Shown piece by piece: positions 44,945 to 53,175 of a stretch of DNA of 64,000 nucleotides. Both the position numbers and the translations under genes were made by a program. Where the stretch lies: NCBI RefSeq assembly GCF_002368415.1, contig NZ_AP018290.1, positions 1,429,470 to 1,493,469 on the forward strand, in the 5' to 3' direction. A model generated the notes under the pieces. That model was not told the origin of the DNA and ran no database searches. It saw nothing but the letters and a program-made list of their open reading frames with translations. The stretch's first letter is position 1; each line of letters opens with the position of its first letter. The DNA comes from Calothrix sp. NIES-4105 (GTDB lineage: Bacteria; Cyanobacteriota; Cyanobacteriia; Cyanobacteriales; Nostocaceae).

Positions 44945-45185
44945 ATATCGGGCAGGTACGCTAAAATCATCGACTAAACGAACAAATCCTCGCTCTCTAG
45001 CTTCTACCCATACCTGGATTTGAATAAACTTTATTGAGATTAAAAGTTTTTTTAATTTTCCCACCTGACGGCGCCAACACAAAGAGAGCGAGGACTGCCA
45101 GTTTTACAAATACGGTAGTTGCGCTACTTTCATTATGGTATGATAAATATGTAAGACTAAACAGCAAGAGCAAGGAGACATACCT
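44921..45185. other. foreign-looking junction after the broken transferase
   Basis: On the minus strand a start-less frame (about 44921-45060) reads VWVEARERGFVRLVDDFSV and PARY. It stops at 44921 inside the transferase remnant. TCCTCGCTCTCT at 44987-44998 and its complement AGAGAGCGAGGA at 45083-45094 form a 12-bp inverted repeat. This looks like the end of an element that truncated the transferase gene, but no transposase is recognisable. Confidence 0.35.
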
Positions 45186-45425
45186 TTGGCTAAAAAAGTA
45201 ACAATCACACTTGACGAAGACATTTTGGCTTTTGTGGATAAGCGAGCTGCCTCTAATGGAGAAACTGCTAACCGTAGTGGGTATATCAACGATGTTTTAA
45301 GTCAACACCGTCGTAAAGTCTTAGAAGCAGAAATGATTGCAGCATTAACTGAAGATGCTAATGACCCAGAGTATCAGGAGGAAATAGCACTTTGGGATTG
45401 TGTTGTTGGGGATGGAATTGAATAA
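45186..45425 (+). CDS. ribbon-helix-helix antitoxin (MazE-like)
   Basis: The 79-residue antitoxin starts at TTG 45186, eight bases after AAGGAG (45172-45177). The beta strand MAKKVTITLDEDIL is followed by helices LAFVDKRAASNGETANRSGY and INDVLSQHRRKVLEAEM, an RHH layout. The C-terminal acidic tail (DANDPEYQEEIALWDCVVGD) would bind the toxin. It is directly upstream of, and overlaps by one base (TAATG), the MazF-type toxin gene. Expected to repress its own promoter together with the toxin. Both genes look intact. Confidence 0.85.
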   Translation: MAKKVTITLDEDILAFVDKRAASNGETANRSGYINDVLSQHRRKVLEAEMIAALTEDANDPEYQEEIALWDCVVGDGIE

Positions 45426-45781
45426 TGCCTAAAGGGAACTTAACTTATAAACGCGGAGAAATACGCTTCTGTAAACTTGACCCAACAGTAGGGACAGAGT
45501 TGCGAAAAACACGCTCTTGCCTAATTATTCAGAACGATATAATGAATCAGTACGGTTCGTTAACAATTGTAATGCCATTTAGACCAGGAAGTAAAAATGC
45601 TCCTTATATAGTTAATGTCGTAGCATCTCCTGTAAATGGTTTAGACCAAGACCGTTACATTGATGTTGGACAAATTCGCAGTATTGATAATAGCCGAGTT
45701 CTTGGCTTAGTAGGAGTATTGGAAGAAGAATATTGGGAATCAATTCATACAGCATTAAATATAGTACTTGAATTTTCCTGA
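45425..45781 (+). CDS. MazF/PemK-type endoribonuclease toxin
   Basis: The 118-residue toxin has family motifs: YKRGEIRFCKLDPTVGTELR (start strand and G-E-I), KTRSCLIIQND, LTIVMPF, and DRYIDVGQIRSID, then LGLVGVLEEEYWESIH. These toxins cut mRNA at short sequences. The TAATG junction with the antitoxin ensures coupled translation. The pair is probably functional, unlike the frameshifted GNAT pair at 6.5 kb. Confidence 0.9.
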   Translation: MPKGNLTYKRGEIRFCKLDPTVGTELRKTRSCLIIQNDIMNQYGSLTIVMPFRPGSKNAPYIVNVVASPVNGLDQDRYIDVGQIRSIDNSRVLGLVGVLEEEYWESIHTALNIVLEFS

Positions 45782-45930
45782 GAAATCACGAGGAAAAATG
45801 TGGTGCTTAAGTACAAGGTTGATTCGGCGTGCGGGAGACTTAATTCAGACAGTCGGTAGCAAAGGCTACGACGGTCTGTAATTAGGTGTGACTACAAATT
45901 AAAATACTGCGTGCGTGGTTGATTGAGTAA

Positions 45931-46308
45931 TTAATGTTCATGCGCTTCAGCAGCAACTGCTTCTGCTTTTGTTTTGTGCAGAGTTCCTGGTGCTTCCTCT
46001 GGAGGTGCGTAAACAGTATAAAGCTTAAGTGCTGTTGAGCCAGTATTAATGAAGTTGTGCTGTGTACCTGCTGGAACAACAACCAACGAATTAGCTTGAA
46101 TCTTACTGCGTTCGCGATTCAACACGGCTTCACCTTCACCCTCAACAAACACTAAAACTTGGTCTACATCGTGCGACTCTTCGCCAATATCATCGCCGGG
46201 TTCAACGCTCATCAACACGATTTGGCTATGTTCATTTGTTAATATCTCTTTGCGAAAAAAGTTATTTTCTTTCGCTAATCCAAAGATGTCTTTGTTGAAG
46301 ATTGTCAT
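45931..46308 (-). CDS. cupin domain protein
   Basis: The 125-residue single cupin has conserved motif 1 as PGDDIGEESHDVDQVLVFVEGE (metal His and Glu) and motif 2 as VVVPAGTQHNFINTG. The rest is a small beta barrel with a C-terminal Ala/Glu-rich tail (TKAEAVAAEAHEH). AGGAG eight bases ahead of the ATG supports the start. Cupins of this short form are isomerases, dioxygenases or sugar-binding proteins; the function is not set. It stands alone. Confidence 0.85.
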   Translation of the reverse strand: MTIFNKDIFGLAKENNFFRKEILTNEHSQIVLMSVEPGDDIGEESHDVDQVLVFVEGEGEAVLNRERSKIQANSLVVVPAGTQHNFINTGSTALKLYTVYAPPEEAPGTLHKTKAEAVAAEAHEH

Positions 46309-46455
46309 CTAAATTGCTCCTGTGTAGTATAATTTGTAAGTAATGTAGTTAGCTTTGCGGGTCAGATTCTTGTTTATTTTATAACCACGTCCTGTTTTGA
46401 AGCAATCTGTCAAACGATAGCTAAAAAATGGGATAAAACTGGGTTTGTTGTATCA

Positions 46456-46773
46456 GATGCCAAGCAGAGAGCAAGTTCTAACTGTCGAAGAAATATCATA
46501 TTACTAAGACCCGTTTGCCTTTGCAGTCGCTGCAAACTTCTTAAAAGGCGTGGATAGGTTGTATTTTTGTTCATATGTACTTTAAGTTCAGAATGACTTT
46601 ACTGTTGTTGGCGCCACTGCAAAAATTCGAGGCACATATGAAAAAATCCCACAAATGCTACAACTGCTAAATGTATTTCGTGTTGCTGAACGTCCGATTG
46701 TTCATGTAATTCGCCTTTATCTTTCAGATGGCACTAATGTTGATGCTTGTCGTAAAGAATTAATAAAAGTTTA
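46456..46773 (+). pseudogene. degenerate unrecognised gene
   Basis: Pieces of protein-like sequence lie in this gap, interrupted by stops. ATG 46456 gives MPSREQVLTVEEISYY then a stop. The next piece, without a start, reads DPFAFAVAANFLKGVDRLYF. A third, longer piece runs from about 46588 to 46773 (VVGATAKIRGTYEKIPQMLQ, then RPIVHVIRLYLSDGTNVDAC). Together they look like a decayed gene of an unknown family. Frameshifts rather than a single deletion are likely. Weak call. Confidence 0.35.
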
Positions 46774-46973
46774 GTTATTTAAAGTCACCTATGCGTTACA
46801 TCTGTTCATCATCCGTTGCCAACCTTATAACATGAACTACTAATCGCGTTACAAAAAAATAATTATATTTCATAGGGTTAAATCAACAAGCAAATAAAAA
46901 AATTATCCACGGTAGCAAATAATTTCGCTAACATAGAGTTTCTGGAAATCTCACCTCATCTCACACGTAGCCC

Positions 46974-48017
46974 ATGAACTCTAATTTAGAACAGTTTGCC
47001 AGTGATAATTATTCTGGCATTTGCCCGGAAGCATTAGAATATACACTGCTAGCAAACCAGGGTAGCGCTCCTGCTTATGGAAATGATGAGTGGACTTCCA
47101 AAGCTTCAGATGCTTTTCGAGAGTTGTTTGAAATTGATTGCGAGGTTTTCTTTGTATTTAATGGCACCGCTGCAAATTCGTTATCATTAGCAGCGTTGTG
47201 TCAATCTTATCACAGTGTAATTTGCCATGAAAATGCCCACATTGAAACTAGTGAATGCGGCGCCCCTGAATTTACCTCGAATGGTTCTAAGCTTTTATTA
47301 GCTAAGGGCGCCAATGGCAAGTTAACCACAGAATCTATAGAAGCTTTATTATTAGGGAAGCGTGCAGATATTCATTATCCCAAACGAAAGGTAATTAGTT
47401 TGACCCAAGCTACTGAGTTGGGCACATTATATTCTATTGATGAATTAGCAGCAATTTATTCGCTGGCAACAAAACACGACTTAAAAATTCATATGGACGG
47501 CGCCCGTTTTGCGAATGCGGTAGTCGCTCTGAATAAAAGTCCTGCGGAAATTACCTGGAAAGTTGGGGTCGATGTTTTGTGTTTCTGCGGCACAAAAAAT
47601 GGTATGGCATTAGGAGAAGCAATTATATTCTTTAATAAAGAGCTAGCAGAAGACTTTGCTTATCGTTGTAAACAAGCTGGGCAACTTGCCTCTAAAATGC
47701 GATTTATATCGGCGCCTTGGTTAGGTTTATTAGAAACAGGTGCATGGCTCAAAAACGCGCGTCACGCTAACCAATGCGCTGAATATCTAGAAAATGAATT
47801 ACTCAAAATAGATGGTGTTGAAATAATGTTTTCTAGAGAAGTCAATGCTGTTTACGTAAAATTACCAGAACATGTAGTAACCAGCTTACGAGAAAAAAAC
47901 TGGTTATTTTACAGCTTTCTTGGTGTCGGGGGAATACGCTTAATGTGTTCTTGGAATACAACTAAGGAAAGAATAGATGAGTTAATTAGAGATATTGTCG
48001 GGTGTGTGGCGCCATGA
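46974..48017 (+). CDS. ltaE: L-threonine aldolase family (PLP enzyme)
   Basis: The 347-residue fold-type I PLP enzyme matches low-specificity L-threonine aldolase. It has FASDNYSGICPEAL at the start, GSAPAYGNDEWT, FNGTAANSLSLAAL (phosphate loop), ENAHIETSECGAPE, HMDGARFANAV with the Asp that pairs with the pyridine nitrogen, and FCGTKNGMALGE with the Schiff-base Lys (about 207). It splits L-threonine or allo-threonine to glycine and acetaldehyde. The ATG start lacks a clear ribosome site. The gene stands alone and ends before a short direct repeat. The symbol is by family only. Confidence 0.85.
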   Translation: MNSNLEQFASDNYSGICPEALEYTLLANQGSAPAYGNDEWTSKASDAFRELFEIDCEVFFVFNGTAANSLSLAALCQSYHSVICHENAHIETSECGAPEFTSNGSKLLLAKGANGKLTTESIEALLLGKRADIHYPKRKVISLTQATELGTLYSIDELAAIYSLATKHDLKIHMDGARFANAVVALNKSPAEITWKVGVDVLCFCGTKNGMALGEAIIFFNKELAEDFAYRCKQAGQLASKMRFISAPWLGLLETGAWLKNARHANQCAEYLENELLKIDGVEIMFSREVNAVYVKLPEHVVTSLREKNWLFYSFLGVGGIRLMCSWNTTKERIDELIRDIVGCVAP

Positions 48018-48040
48018 AAAAAAAATCTCGACCATAGCAG

Positions 48041-48107
48041 TAAAGCTAGTGGCGCCACGCACCGGTTCGTGGCAGAATTGTAATTAACTAAAGCTAGTGG
48101 CGCCACG
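48041..48107. repeat. two direct 19-bp repeats (TAAAGCTAGTGGCGCCACG)
   Basis: The 19-mer occurs identically at 48041-48059 and 48089-48107, separated by 29 bases. It contains the palindrome GTGGCGCCAC. It lies between the aldolase gene and the first LuxR gene. It may be a residue of a longer dispersed repeat. Confidence 0.65.
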
Positions 48108-48224
48108 TCGAGGCTTTCAATCGTAAGGTCGTCACTGACAAACCTACGTAATAATAAACATTACAAGCTCTTCTATTCTCAATAAGCGCGTATGTGCATT
48201 CCGGTGAGGTAACGCAAAACCTAA

Positions 48225-49355
48225 TTATTGATAGTTGAGCATTCCTAGACTTTTAATAGCATACATTACGGCAGCAATCCGAGTTTGAACCCCAAGCTTT
48301 TTATAAATGTGTTCTGTATGTTTTTTAACTGTTCCGGTGCTAAGATTGAGTATTGACGCAATTTCTTTATCGCTTTTGTCTTGAGTAATCCAAAATAAAA
48401 CTTCTGCCTCACGTTTAGTTAAACCGAGCAATTCTAGTAATTCAGCGCTTAAGGAGTGTAGTATTTGTTCTTCTAGCAACAATAAATATTGCTCTGCTTG
48501 TTGCTTGGGTATTAAACGCACTAGTAACTTTTTCCCCTCTTGCTCTACTTGTAATGGTAAACGGGGTTGGTAAAACTCGTTGGTTTGTTGAAGTAGAGAT
48601 ACATGATGCTTGACCCACCTTAGTAAATTCTCTGGCAAATAATTTTTATCGTGCAATGAAACTTGGAAATAATGTATCAATAACTGACTTGCTCTTTTTG
48701 TTATAAGTTGGATTTTAAAGTCGTTGTTCAAAATAATTGTGCCTAACTCGTCCGCAGTTCGGCTTAACTGTGCCAACTCCTGCTCCATTTGAGTTAGTGC
48801 AGTAGCATTATGGTAAGCTACAAGCAAATGAGGACATAACAAGTTTAAAATCAGTCGGTCGCGTTCACAAAAATCGCGTTTTGGTCGGTGTAGTGATACA
48901 ACAATCTCAGACTGCTCCTGATTTATAGATACGCCACTCTTAGTGCTAGTTTCGTTATAATTTTTAACAACCAAAACCATTTGGTCTTCCATGCAAAGAG
49001 GGCGTAAATGCTTTTGGTATAGCCCTTCTAAATAATAAAGTTGATTTTCACTTAAAAAATCCGATATTTTGTGTGCTTTGCCATCACCTGTCCGCAAGTA
49101 GTACTGAGCGATAGGATGTTCGTAAAAATACAACTGAGTAGTTTTTGCTAGTTCTTCATAGCTCACGACATTTGGGTAAGTAACAAATGAGAGTCTTGGT
49201 TCATAAAAATTAGTTATGCTCCAAATAGTAAGCTCTGACGGAATAACCTTGGGGAGGATAGAAATTATCTTCTTAGAAAAAGCCTCAACATTACAGGAAA
49301 CATAAAGTTCCTGTTGAAATATTAGGATGCTTTTAAGGTCTGTATTCGTTAACAT
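48225..49355 (-). CDS. LuxR-type transcriptional regulator (paralogue 1)
   Basis: The 376-residue regulator has a long N-terminal sensor-like region (about 1-300). Its C-terminal LuxR/GerE helix-turn-helix reads LGLTKREAEVLFWITQDKSD, then EIASILNLSTGTVKKHTEHI, at about 310-360. The N-terminal region is shared with the two other regulators here (MLTNTDLKSILIFQQELY; YFYEHPIAQYYLRTGDGKAH; RDFCERDRLILNLLCPHL) and resembles ligand-binding folds of cyanobacterial LuxR proteins. It is the most divergent of the three at the HTH end. The upstream region resembles those of paralogues 2 and 3, but it lacks the 38-bp element; that part and the start of the adjacent PatG-like remnant were lost. Confidence 0.88.
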   Translation of the reverse strand: MLTNTDLKSILIFQQELYVSCNVEAFSKKIISILPKVIPSELTIWSITNFYEPRLSFVTYPNVVSYEELAKTTQLYFYEHPIAQYYLRTGDGKAHKISDFLSENQLYYLEGLYQKHLRPLCMEDQMVLVVKNYNETSTKSGVSINQEQSEIVVSLHRPKRDFCERDRLILNLLCPHLLVAYHNATALTQMEQELAQLSRTADELGTIILNNDFKIQLITKRASQLLIHYFQVSLHDKNYLPENLLRWVKHHVSLLQQTNEFYQPRLPLQVEQEGKKLLVRLIPKQQAEQYLLLLEEQILHSLSAELLELLGLTKREAEVLFWITQDKSDKEIASILNLSTGTVKKHTEHIYKKLGVQTRIAAVMYAIKSLGMLNYQ

Positions 49356-49453
49356 TGTTGGCTTTTGTTTGGCAATGTGTAGCTGCTTACACTATCTACA
49401 CTTACTAATTCTCAAATTCCGAATTTATATTGCGATTTCTTAACAATAGTGTA

Positions 49454-49597
49454 GATTCACTAATTGAAGCTATCCCTCAGCCAGATTCGATTGGTGTAGA
49501 TACTGAACAGTAGTTTAGAACAGCAGGAGCAGAATTATTTGACCAAATTATACTAACTGACAACGCAGGCGCCACCCCAGAACATCGTCTACTCCAT
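49454..49597 (+). pseudogene. remnant of a PatG-type domain gene
   Basis: The segment aligns at DNA and protein level with 52447-52590 of the PatG-like gene, for example SLIEAIPQPDSI versus SLIQAIPRPDSI, and FRTAGAELF(D) with NAGATPEHR. It contains an in-frame TAG stop and lacks both ends. It abuts the upstream region of LuxR paralogue 1. It is a relic of a second copy of the cluster, with the S8 gene and the 5' half of the PatG-like gene deleted. Confidence 0.85.
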
Positions 49598-49734
49598 ATC
49601 AAAAGTTTTGGAAGGTTCACTTCTTAAAAATTCTTCCTTTGTGTTCTTGGTGTCTTTGTGGTTTATTCTTCCAACCGTCCAAATTTAATGACATGGACTT
49701 AGTATTTGTGTAATTGTAATGTAAAACCTAGTTA
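49598..49734. other. intergenic, with a CTTTGTG-type repeat
   Basis: Contains TTCCTTTGTGTTCTTGGTG followed by CTTTGTGG near 49640-49665, a relative of the core of the MITE-like elements at 1180-1295 and 5525-5652. No gene is seen. Confidence 0.4.
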
Positions 49735-50859
49735 TTAACAGTTGAGCATCCCTAAAGCTTTAAGAGCATACATTACAGCAGCAATTCGAGTTTGAACTCC
49801 AAGTTTTTGGTAAGTATGTTCTAGGTGCTTTTTAACTGTTCCAGTACTAAGATTTAATATTAAGCCTATTTCCTTGTCACTGTTGTCTTGAGCTACCCAA
49901 TATAAGACTTCTGCTTCGCGCTTAGTCAAACCCAGTAATTGTAGTAGTTCTGCGTTTAATGAGTGTAGCAAGTGTTCTTCAAGTAACAATAGATACTGCT
50001 CTCTTGGCTGTTCGACAATAAGACGCACTACTAAGCGTTTTCCCTCTTGCTCTAATTGTAATGGTGAACAGGGGAAAGAGATTTCATCGCTTTGATTTAG
50101 TTGGGATATGCCATGCTTAACCCACCGCATTAGATTATCTGGCAGATGAGTTTGAGTTTTGGATGAGAGTTGAAAATATTGTGCTAATAATTCCCAAGCT
50201 CTTTTCGTCATTAATTTTACTTTCAAGTCGCCTGTCAAAATAATCGTACCTAATTGCTCTACAGTTTTATTTAACTGCGTTAACTCTTGCTGCATCTGAG
50301 TTACTGCAGTCGCATTATGGTAAGCCTCACGCAAATGAGGACGTAACAAGTTTAAAATCAGTCGGTCGCGTTCACAAAAATCGCGTTTTGGTCGGTTTAG
50401 CGCCACAATAACCACTTCTCGATCCTGATTTCTAGATACTCCGTTCTTAGTGGTATTTAAAGAATTTTGGACAACCAAAATCATTTTGTCTTCCATGCCG
50501 AGAGGACGTAAAAACTTTTGGTATAGTCCTTCTAAGCGATAAAGTTGGCTCTCACTCAAGAAATCCGATATTTTGTGCGCTGTGTCATCACCTGTCTCTA
50601 AGTAATATTGAACTATAGGATGTTCGTAAAAATACAAACTAGGAATTTTTTCTAGTTCGTCATTATTTACGGTAATTGGCGTTGTAACAAATGAGACACT
50701 TGGTTCAGAAAGATTAATCATGCTCCAAGCAGTCAACTCTGAGGGAACAACCTTGGGGAGGGTAGAAATAACCTTCTTAGAAAAAGCATCAACATTACTT
50801 GAAATATAAAGTTCCTGTTGAAATCTTAGGATGCTCTTAAGGTCTGTATTCATTAACAT
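49735..50859 (-). CDS. LuxR-type transcriptional regulator (paralogue 2)
   Basis: 374 residues from ATG 50859 (MLMNTDLKSILRF), aligned with the starts of paralogues 1 and 3. An upstream in-frame ATG at 50889 adds ten residues not shared by the others. The HTH domain (LGLTKREAEVLYWVAQDNSD, then EIGLILNLSTGTVKKHLEHT) is highly like paralogue 3. It is divergent from the S8 peptidase gene across a 205-base region that holds the 38-bp conserved element, so it probably controls that promoter and its own. Confidence 0.88.
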   Translation of the reverse strand: MLMNTDLKSILRFQQELYISSNVDAFSKKVISTLPKVVPSELTAWSMINLSEPSVSFVTTPITVNNDELEKIPSLYFYEHPIVQYYLETGDDTAHKISDFLSESQLYRLEGLYQKFLRPLGMEDKMILVVQNSLNTTKNGVSRNQDREVVIVALNRPKRDFCERDRLILNLLRPHLREAYHNATAVTQMQQELTQLNKTVEQLGTIILTGDLKVKLMTKRAWELLAQYFQLSSKTQTHLPDNLMRWVKHGISQLNQSDEISFPCSPLQLEQEGKRLVVRLIVEQPREQYLLLLEEHLLHSLNAELLQLLGLTKREAEVLYWVAQDNSDKEIGLILNLSTGTVKKHLEHTYQKLGVQTRIAAVMYALKALGMLNC

Positions 50860-50945
50860 TATTGGCTTTCCTTTATCGATATTCAGCAACTAGCACTATC
50901 TACGCTTGCTAATTCTGGAATTCCGAATTTATGTTACAACTTCTT

Positions 50946-50983
50946 AACAATCGAGTACGACAAAAGACGTATTGAAGATCAAT
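50946..50983. promoter_or_regulatory. 38-bp conserved element, copy 1 (candidate LuxR operator)
   Basis: The 38 bases beginning AACAATCGAGTACGACAAAA and ending TTGAAGATCAAT are identical to 58599-58636. They lie in the divergent gap between LuxR paralogue 2 and the S8 gene, and contain a TACG-N8-CGTA dyad. Identical sequence in two otherwise diverged intergenic regions, both beside a LuxR gene, points to a shared binding site or promoter. Confidence 0.7.
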
Positions 50984-51002
50984 CTCGAACTTGGCATAAA
51001 GA

Positions 51003-51029
51003 GACTTATAACTGACTTATAACTGACTT
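51003..51029 (+). repeat. 11-bp tandem repeat upstream of the S8 gene
   Basis: GACTTATAACT occurs twice in tandem followed by a partial third unit (GACTT), a helical-turn spacing of 11 bp. It lies 12-36 bases upstream of the GTG/ATG start region of the S8 gene and may be a transcription factor-binding array or a polymerase slippage product. Confidence 0.45.
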
Positions 51030-51064
51030 GTAAATTAGGAGTGATTAATATAGTTGAGAGGTTA

Positions 51065-51937
51065 ATGGTGAATCCCTTAGATATAGTCAATCTTACGCCA
51101 TTAATGAATATTGCTAGTGGTAAAGCTCAAACCATTGTTGCTTTAATCGATGGACCCGTTGCTTTAAGCCAACCAGCTTTTGCTGGCAGAAATATTCGAG
51201 AAATTTCTACTGGTGTAAGTGGTAGATGTACTCAAACGAGCAGCGTAGCTTGCACGCATGGTACATTTTTAGCTGGAATTTTATGTGCAAATAGAGGTTC
51301 AAATGCTTTATCTGTTTGTCCTGACTGCACGTTACTAATACGCCCAATTTTTATAGAAACAACTCTTGAGTTTGAACAGATGCCTACTGCAACTCCCGAA
51401 GCACTGGTAGCAGCAATCATTGAGAGTATTGATTCTGGGGCACAAATCATTAATATGAGTATAGCTCTAACACAACCGTCATCAGAGGGTGAACGCAAGT
51501 TAGAAGAAGCTTTAAACTATGCTGCAAGACGCGGTGTAATTATTGTGGTAGCTGCTGGCAATCAGGGAACCCTCGCTAGCTCTGTCATTACTCGTCATTC
51601 ATGGGTAATTCCAGTTGTAGCTTGTAATTCTTTTGGTAAACCAATTAATTCCTCTAACTTAGGAAGTTCTATTGGAAGGCGAGGACTAATGGCGCCTGGT
51701 GATGCTGTAAAGAGTATTGGTGCTAAGGGTGAACCCGTGATGCTGGGAGGGACGAGTGTTGCGGCGCCTTTTGTAACAGGTACAATTGCATTACTATGCT
51801 CAGAATTTCCAACTGCTGAGGCAATAGAAGTGAAATCAGCTGTTACTCAAGTTTATGCAGGAAAGCGAAAAACAGTTGTTCCGCCCTTATTAGATGCTTG
51901 GGCAGCATATCAAGTTATGGCAAAGGCTCGTTGTTAA
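51065..51937 (+). CDS. subtilisin-like (S8) peptidase, PatA/PatG-type protease domain
   Basis: About 290 residues from ATG 51065; an in-frame GTG at 51041 is possible but sits directly on AGGA. Triad and neighbours are all visible: Asp in IVALIDGPVAL, His in CTHGTFLAGILC, oxyanion Asn in VVAAGNQGTLASS and Ser in LGGTSVAAPFVTG. The protein is a bare S8 catalytic domain with no signal or pro-domain. The short VALIDGPVALSQPAF start and the THG-TFLAG pattern resemble the protease part of cyanobactin PatA/PatG rather than secreted subtilases. It is the first gene of a rightward operon with the PatG-like DUF protein and the two leader peptides, so it probably cuts or cyclises them. The Cys clusters (RCTQTSSVACTH and VCPDCTLL) may form a small knuckle. 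Confidence 0.82.
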   Translation: MVNPLDIVNLTPLMNIASGKAQTIVALIDGPVALSQPAFAGRNIREISTGVSGRCTQTSSVACTHGTFLAGILCANRGSNALSVCPDCTLLIRPIFIETTLEFEQMPTATPEALVAAIIESIDSGAQIINMSIALTQPSSEGERKLEEALNYAARRGVIIVVAAGNQGTLASSVITRHSWVIPVVACNSFGKPINSSNLGSSIGRRGLMAPGDAVKSIGAKGEPVMLGGTSVAAPFVTGTIALLCSEFPTAEAIEVKSAVTQVYAGKRKTVVPPLLDAWAAYQVMAKARC

Positions 51938-51957
51938 TGTAAATAAGGAGAATTGGA

Positions 51958-52836
51958 ATGGAGGAATTTGAGGTAGTTGGTATGAATAAGGCAGTTGTTA
52001 TGGCACAAACTGCGAATGGGGAATGTAGTTGTAGTAAAAGTCAGGCAGATTCAACTGAGCCGAATTACGTCTACGCAATAGGTAAAATTAAATGGCGTTT
52101 CCCTAATCAATCTTTAGAAAAGGAGTTTGCTCAAGCGACTGGACGAGTAGAAACGGCTGGACTAAGCGATAGACAGACTGCTTATGAAGTATTATCTGGG
52201 CGGCAAAACCGTTATTTAGTGCGTCAACTGTGTTGGATACTGACTATTGAGGGATTGGAAACTTACCTTTTGCTGCCGCGCGACCCAGCAGATTTTGATT
52301 TATTAGTAGATGCAATTCGACCTGTTCCCAGCCCAATGGATATTGATGTAGTAGTTGGTGTACGAGGTCCTGTTGCTTCACCCCAGATGTGCAATGGTCT
52401 TATGGTTCCAATTGTTGGATTTGACCAAATATATTCTTTTGATCGTGACTCATTAATTCAAGCTATTCCTCGACCAGATTCGATAGACGCTTCGGCTGAT
52501 GAGCAGTTTAGAACAGCAGGAGGAGAATTATTTGACCGCTGCTTGCAACTAACTGACAACGCAGGCGCCACTCCAGAGCATCGTGCTTTAAACTATGTAG
52601 CTGTCCGTTACCCTAATATTTATGCTTTGGCGGTTGAAGCTTACGGGCGTAGTAGTTCAATGACGGCAGTAGAAACACGTCCCTCACGACTTAGTAGCAC
52701 TCGCCAAATAATCGATATTATCTTCTCTTTTACCAATCGTAACACTGATGTGACTGAGAAATATTTTGTTCGTGTGGATGTAACCGAGGAATTTCCCTTC
52801 CTAGTTACAAAACTTTCGCCTTACTTCGACCGATAA
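51958..52836 (+). CDS. PatA/PatG C-terminal domain protein
   Basis: The 292-residue soluble protein starts 20 bases after the S8 gene with AAGGAGA ahead. It matches the C-terminal accessory domain that follows the protease in cyanobactin maturation PatA and PatG: PNYVYAIGKIKWRFPNQSLE, EFAQATGRVETAGLSDRQ, RYLVRQLCWILTIEGLETYL, GPVASPQMCNGLMVPIVGFD, and DNAGATPEHRALNYVAVRYP. In PatA/PatG this part is fused to the S8 domain, here it is a separate gene. Its biochemical role in cyanobactin systems is unclear. The N-terminal CSCSKSQ may bind metal. The relic at 49454-49597 derives from a second copy of this gene. Confidence 0.82.
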   Translation: MEEFEVVGMNKAVVMAQTANGECSCSKSQADSTEPNYVYAIGKIKWRFPNQSLEKEFAQATGRVETAGLSDRQTAYEVLSGRQNRYLVRQLCWILTIEGLETYLLLPRDPADFDLLVDAIRPVPSPMDIDVVVGVRGPVASPQMCNGLMVPIVGFDQIYSFDRDSLIQAIPRPDSIDASADEQFRTAGGELFDRCLQLTDNAGATPEHRALNYVAVRYPNIYALAVEAYGRSSSMTAVETRPSRLSSTRQIIDIIFSFTNRNTDVTEKYFVRVDVTEEFPFLVTKLSPYFDR

Positions 52837-52872
52837 CGCGCTTACCAAACATTATAAAAGGAGATTTTTCAA

Positions 52873-53124
52873 ATGAGCTTACCTGGATTTACCGCAGAAG
52901 CATCGCTTTATAAAACGAATGAATACTACAATTCGACTGTCCATCTCACTCCACCGAATGGAGATGTACACCTCGCACAAGTAGAATTACCTAAAAACAT
53001 TAATGATTTTACTGTTCGTTGTTATCCAAATTTTCAGGAAGTTTGTAGTCAACTTTGCATTCCTGACTTCGGATGTATACCATTCAACTGTCAGTGGGAG
53101 TTTTTAGGTTTTATCTGTAATTAG
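52873..53124 (+). CDS. candidate RiPP precursor peptide 1
   Basis: The 83-residue peptide starts MSLPGFTAEASLY, exactly as the next gene, with near-identical DNA in that stretch. It then diverges completely, ending in a cysteine-rich tail with six Cys (RCYPNF, EVCSQLC, FGCIPF, FNCQWE, ICN). A constant leader plus variable Cys-rich core next to a protease-type gene pair is the layout of ribosomally made, post-translationally modified peptides. AAAGGAGA precedes the ATG. No modification enzyme such as a YcaO or LanM is seen nearby, so disulfides alone are possible. The PGFTAEASLY motif is, from memory, a recurrent start of small cyanobacterial proteins. Confidence 0.7.
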   Translation: MSLPGFTAEASLYKTNEYYNSTVHLTPPNGDVHLAQVELPKNINDFTVRCYPNFQEVCSQLCIPDFGCIPFNCQWEFLGFICN

Positions 53125-53175
53125 CATTTCGTATAACAGTAGCAAAATTAAAATAATTTCAAGGAGATTTACAGT

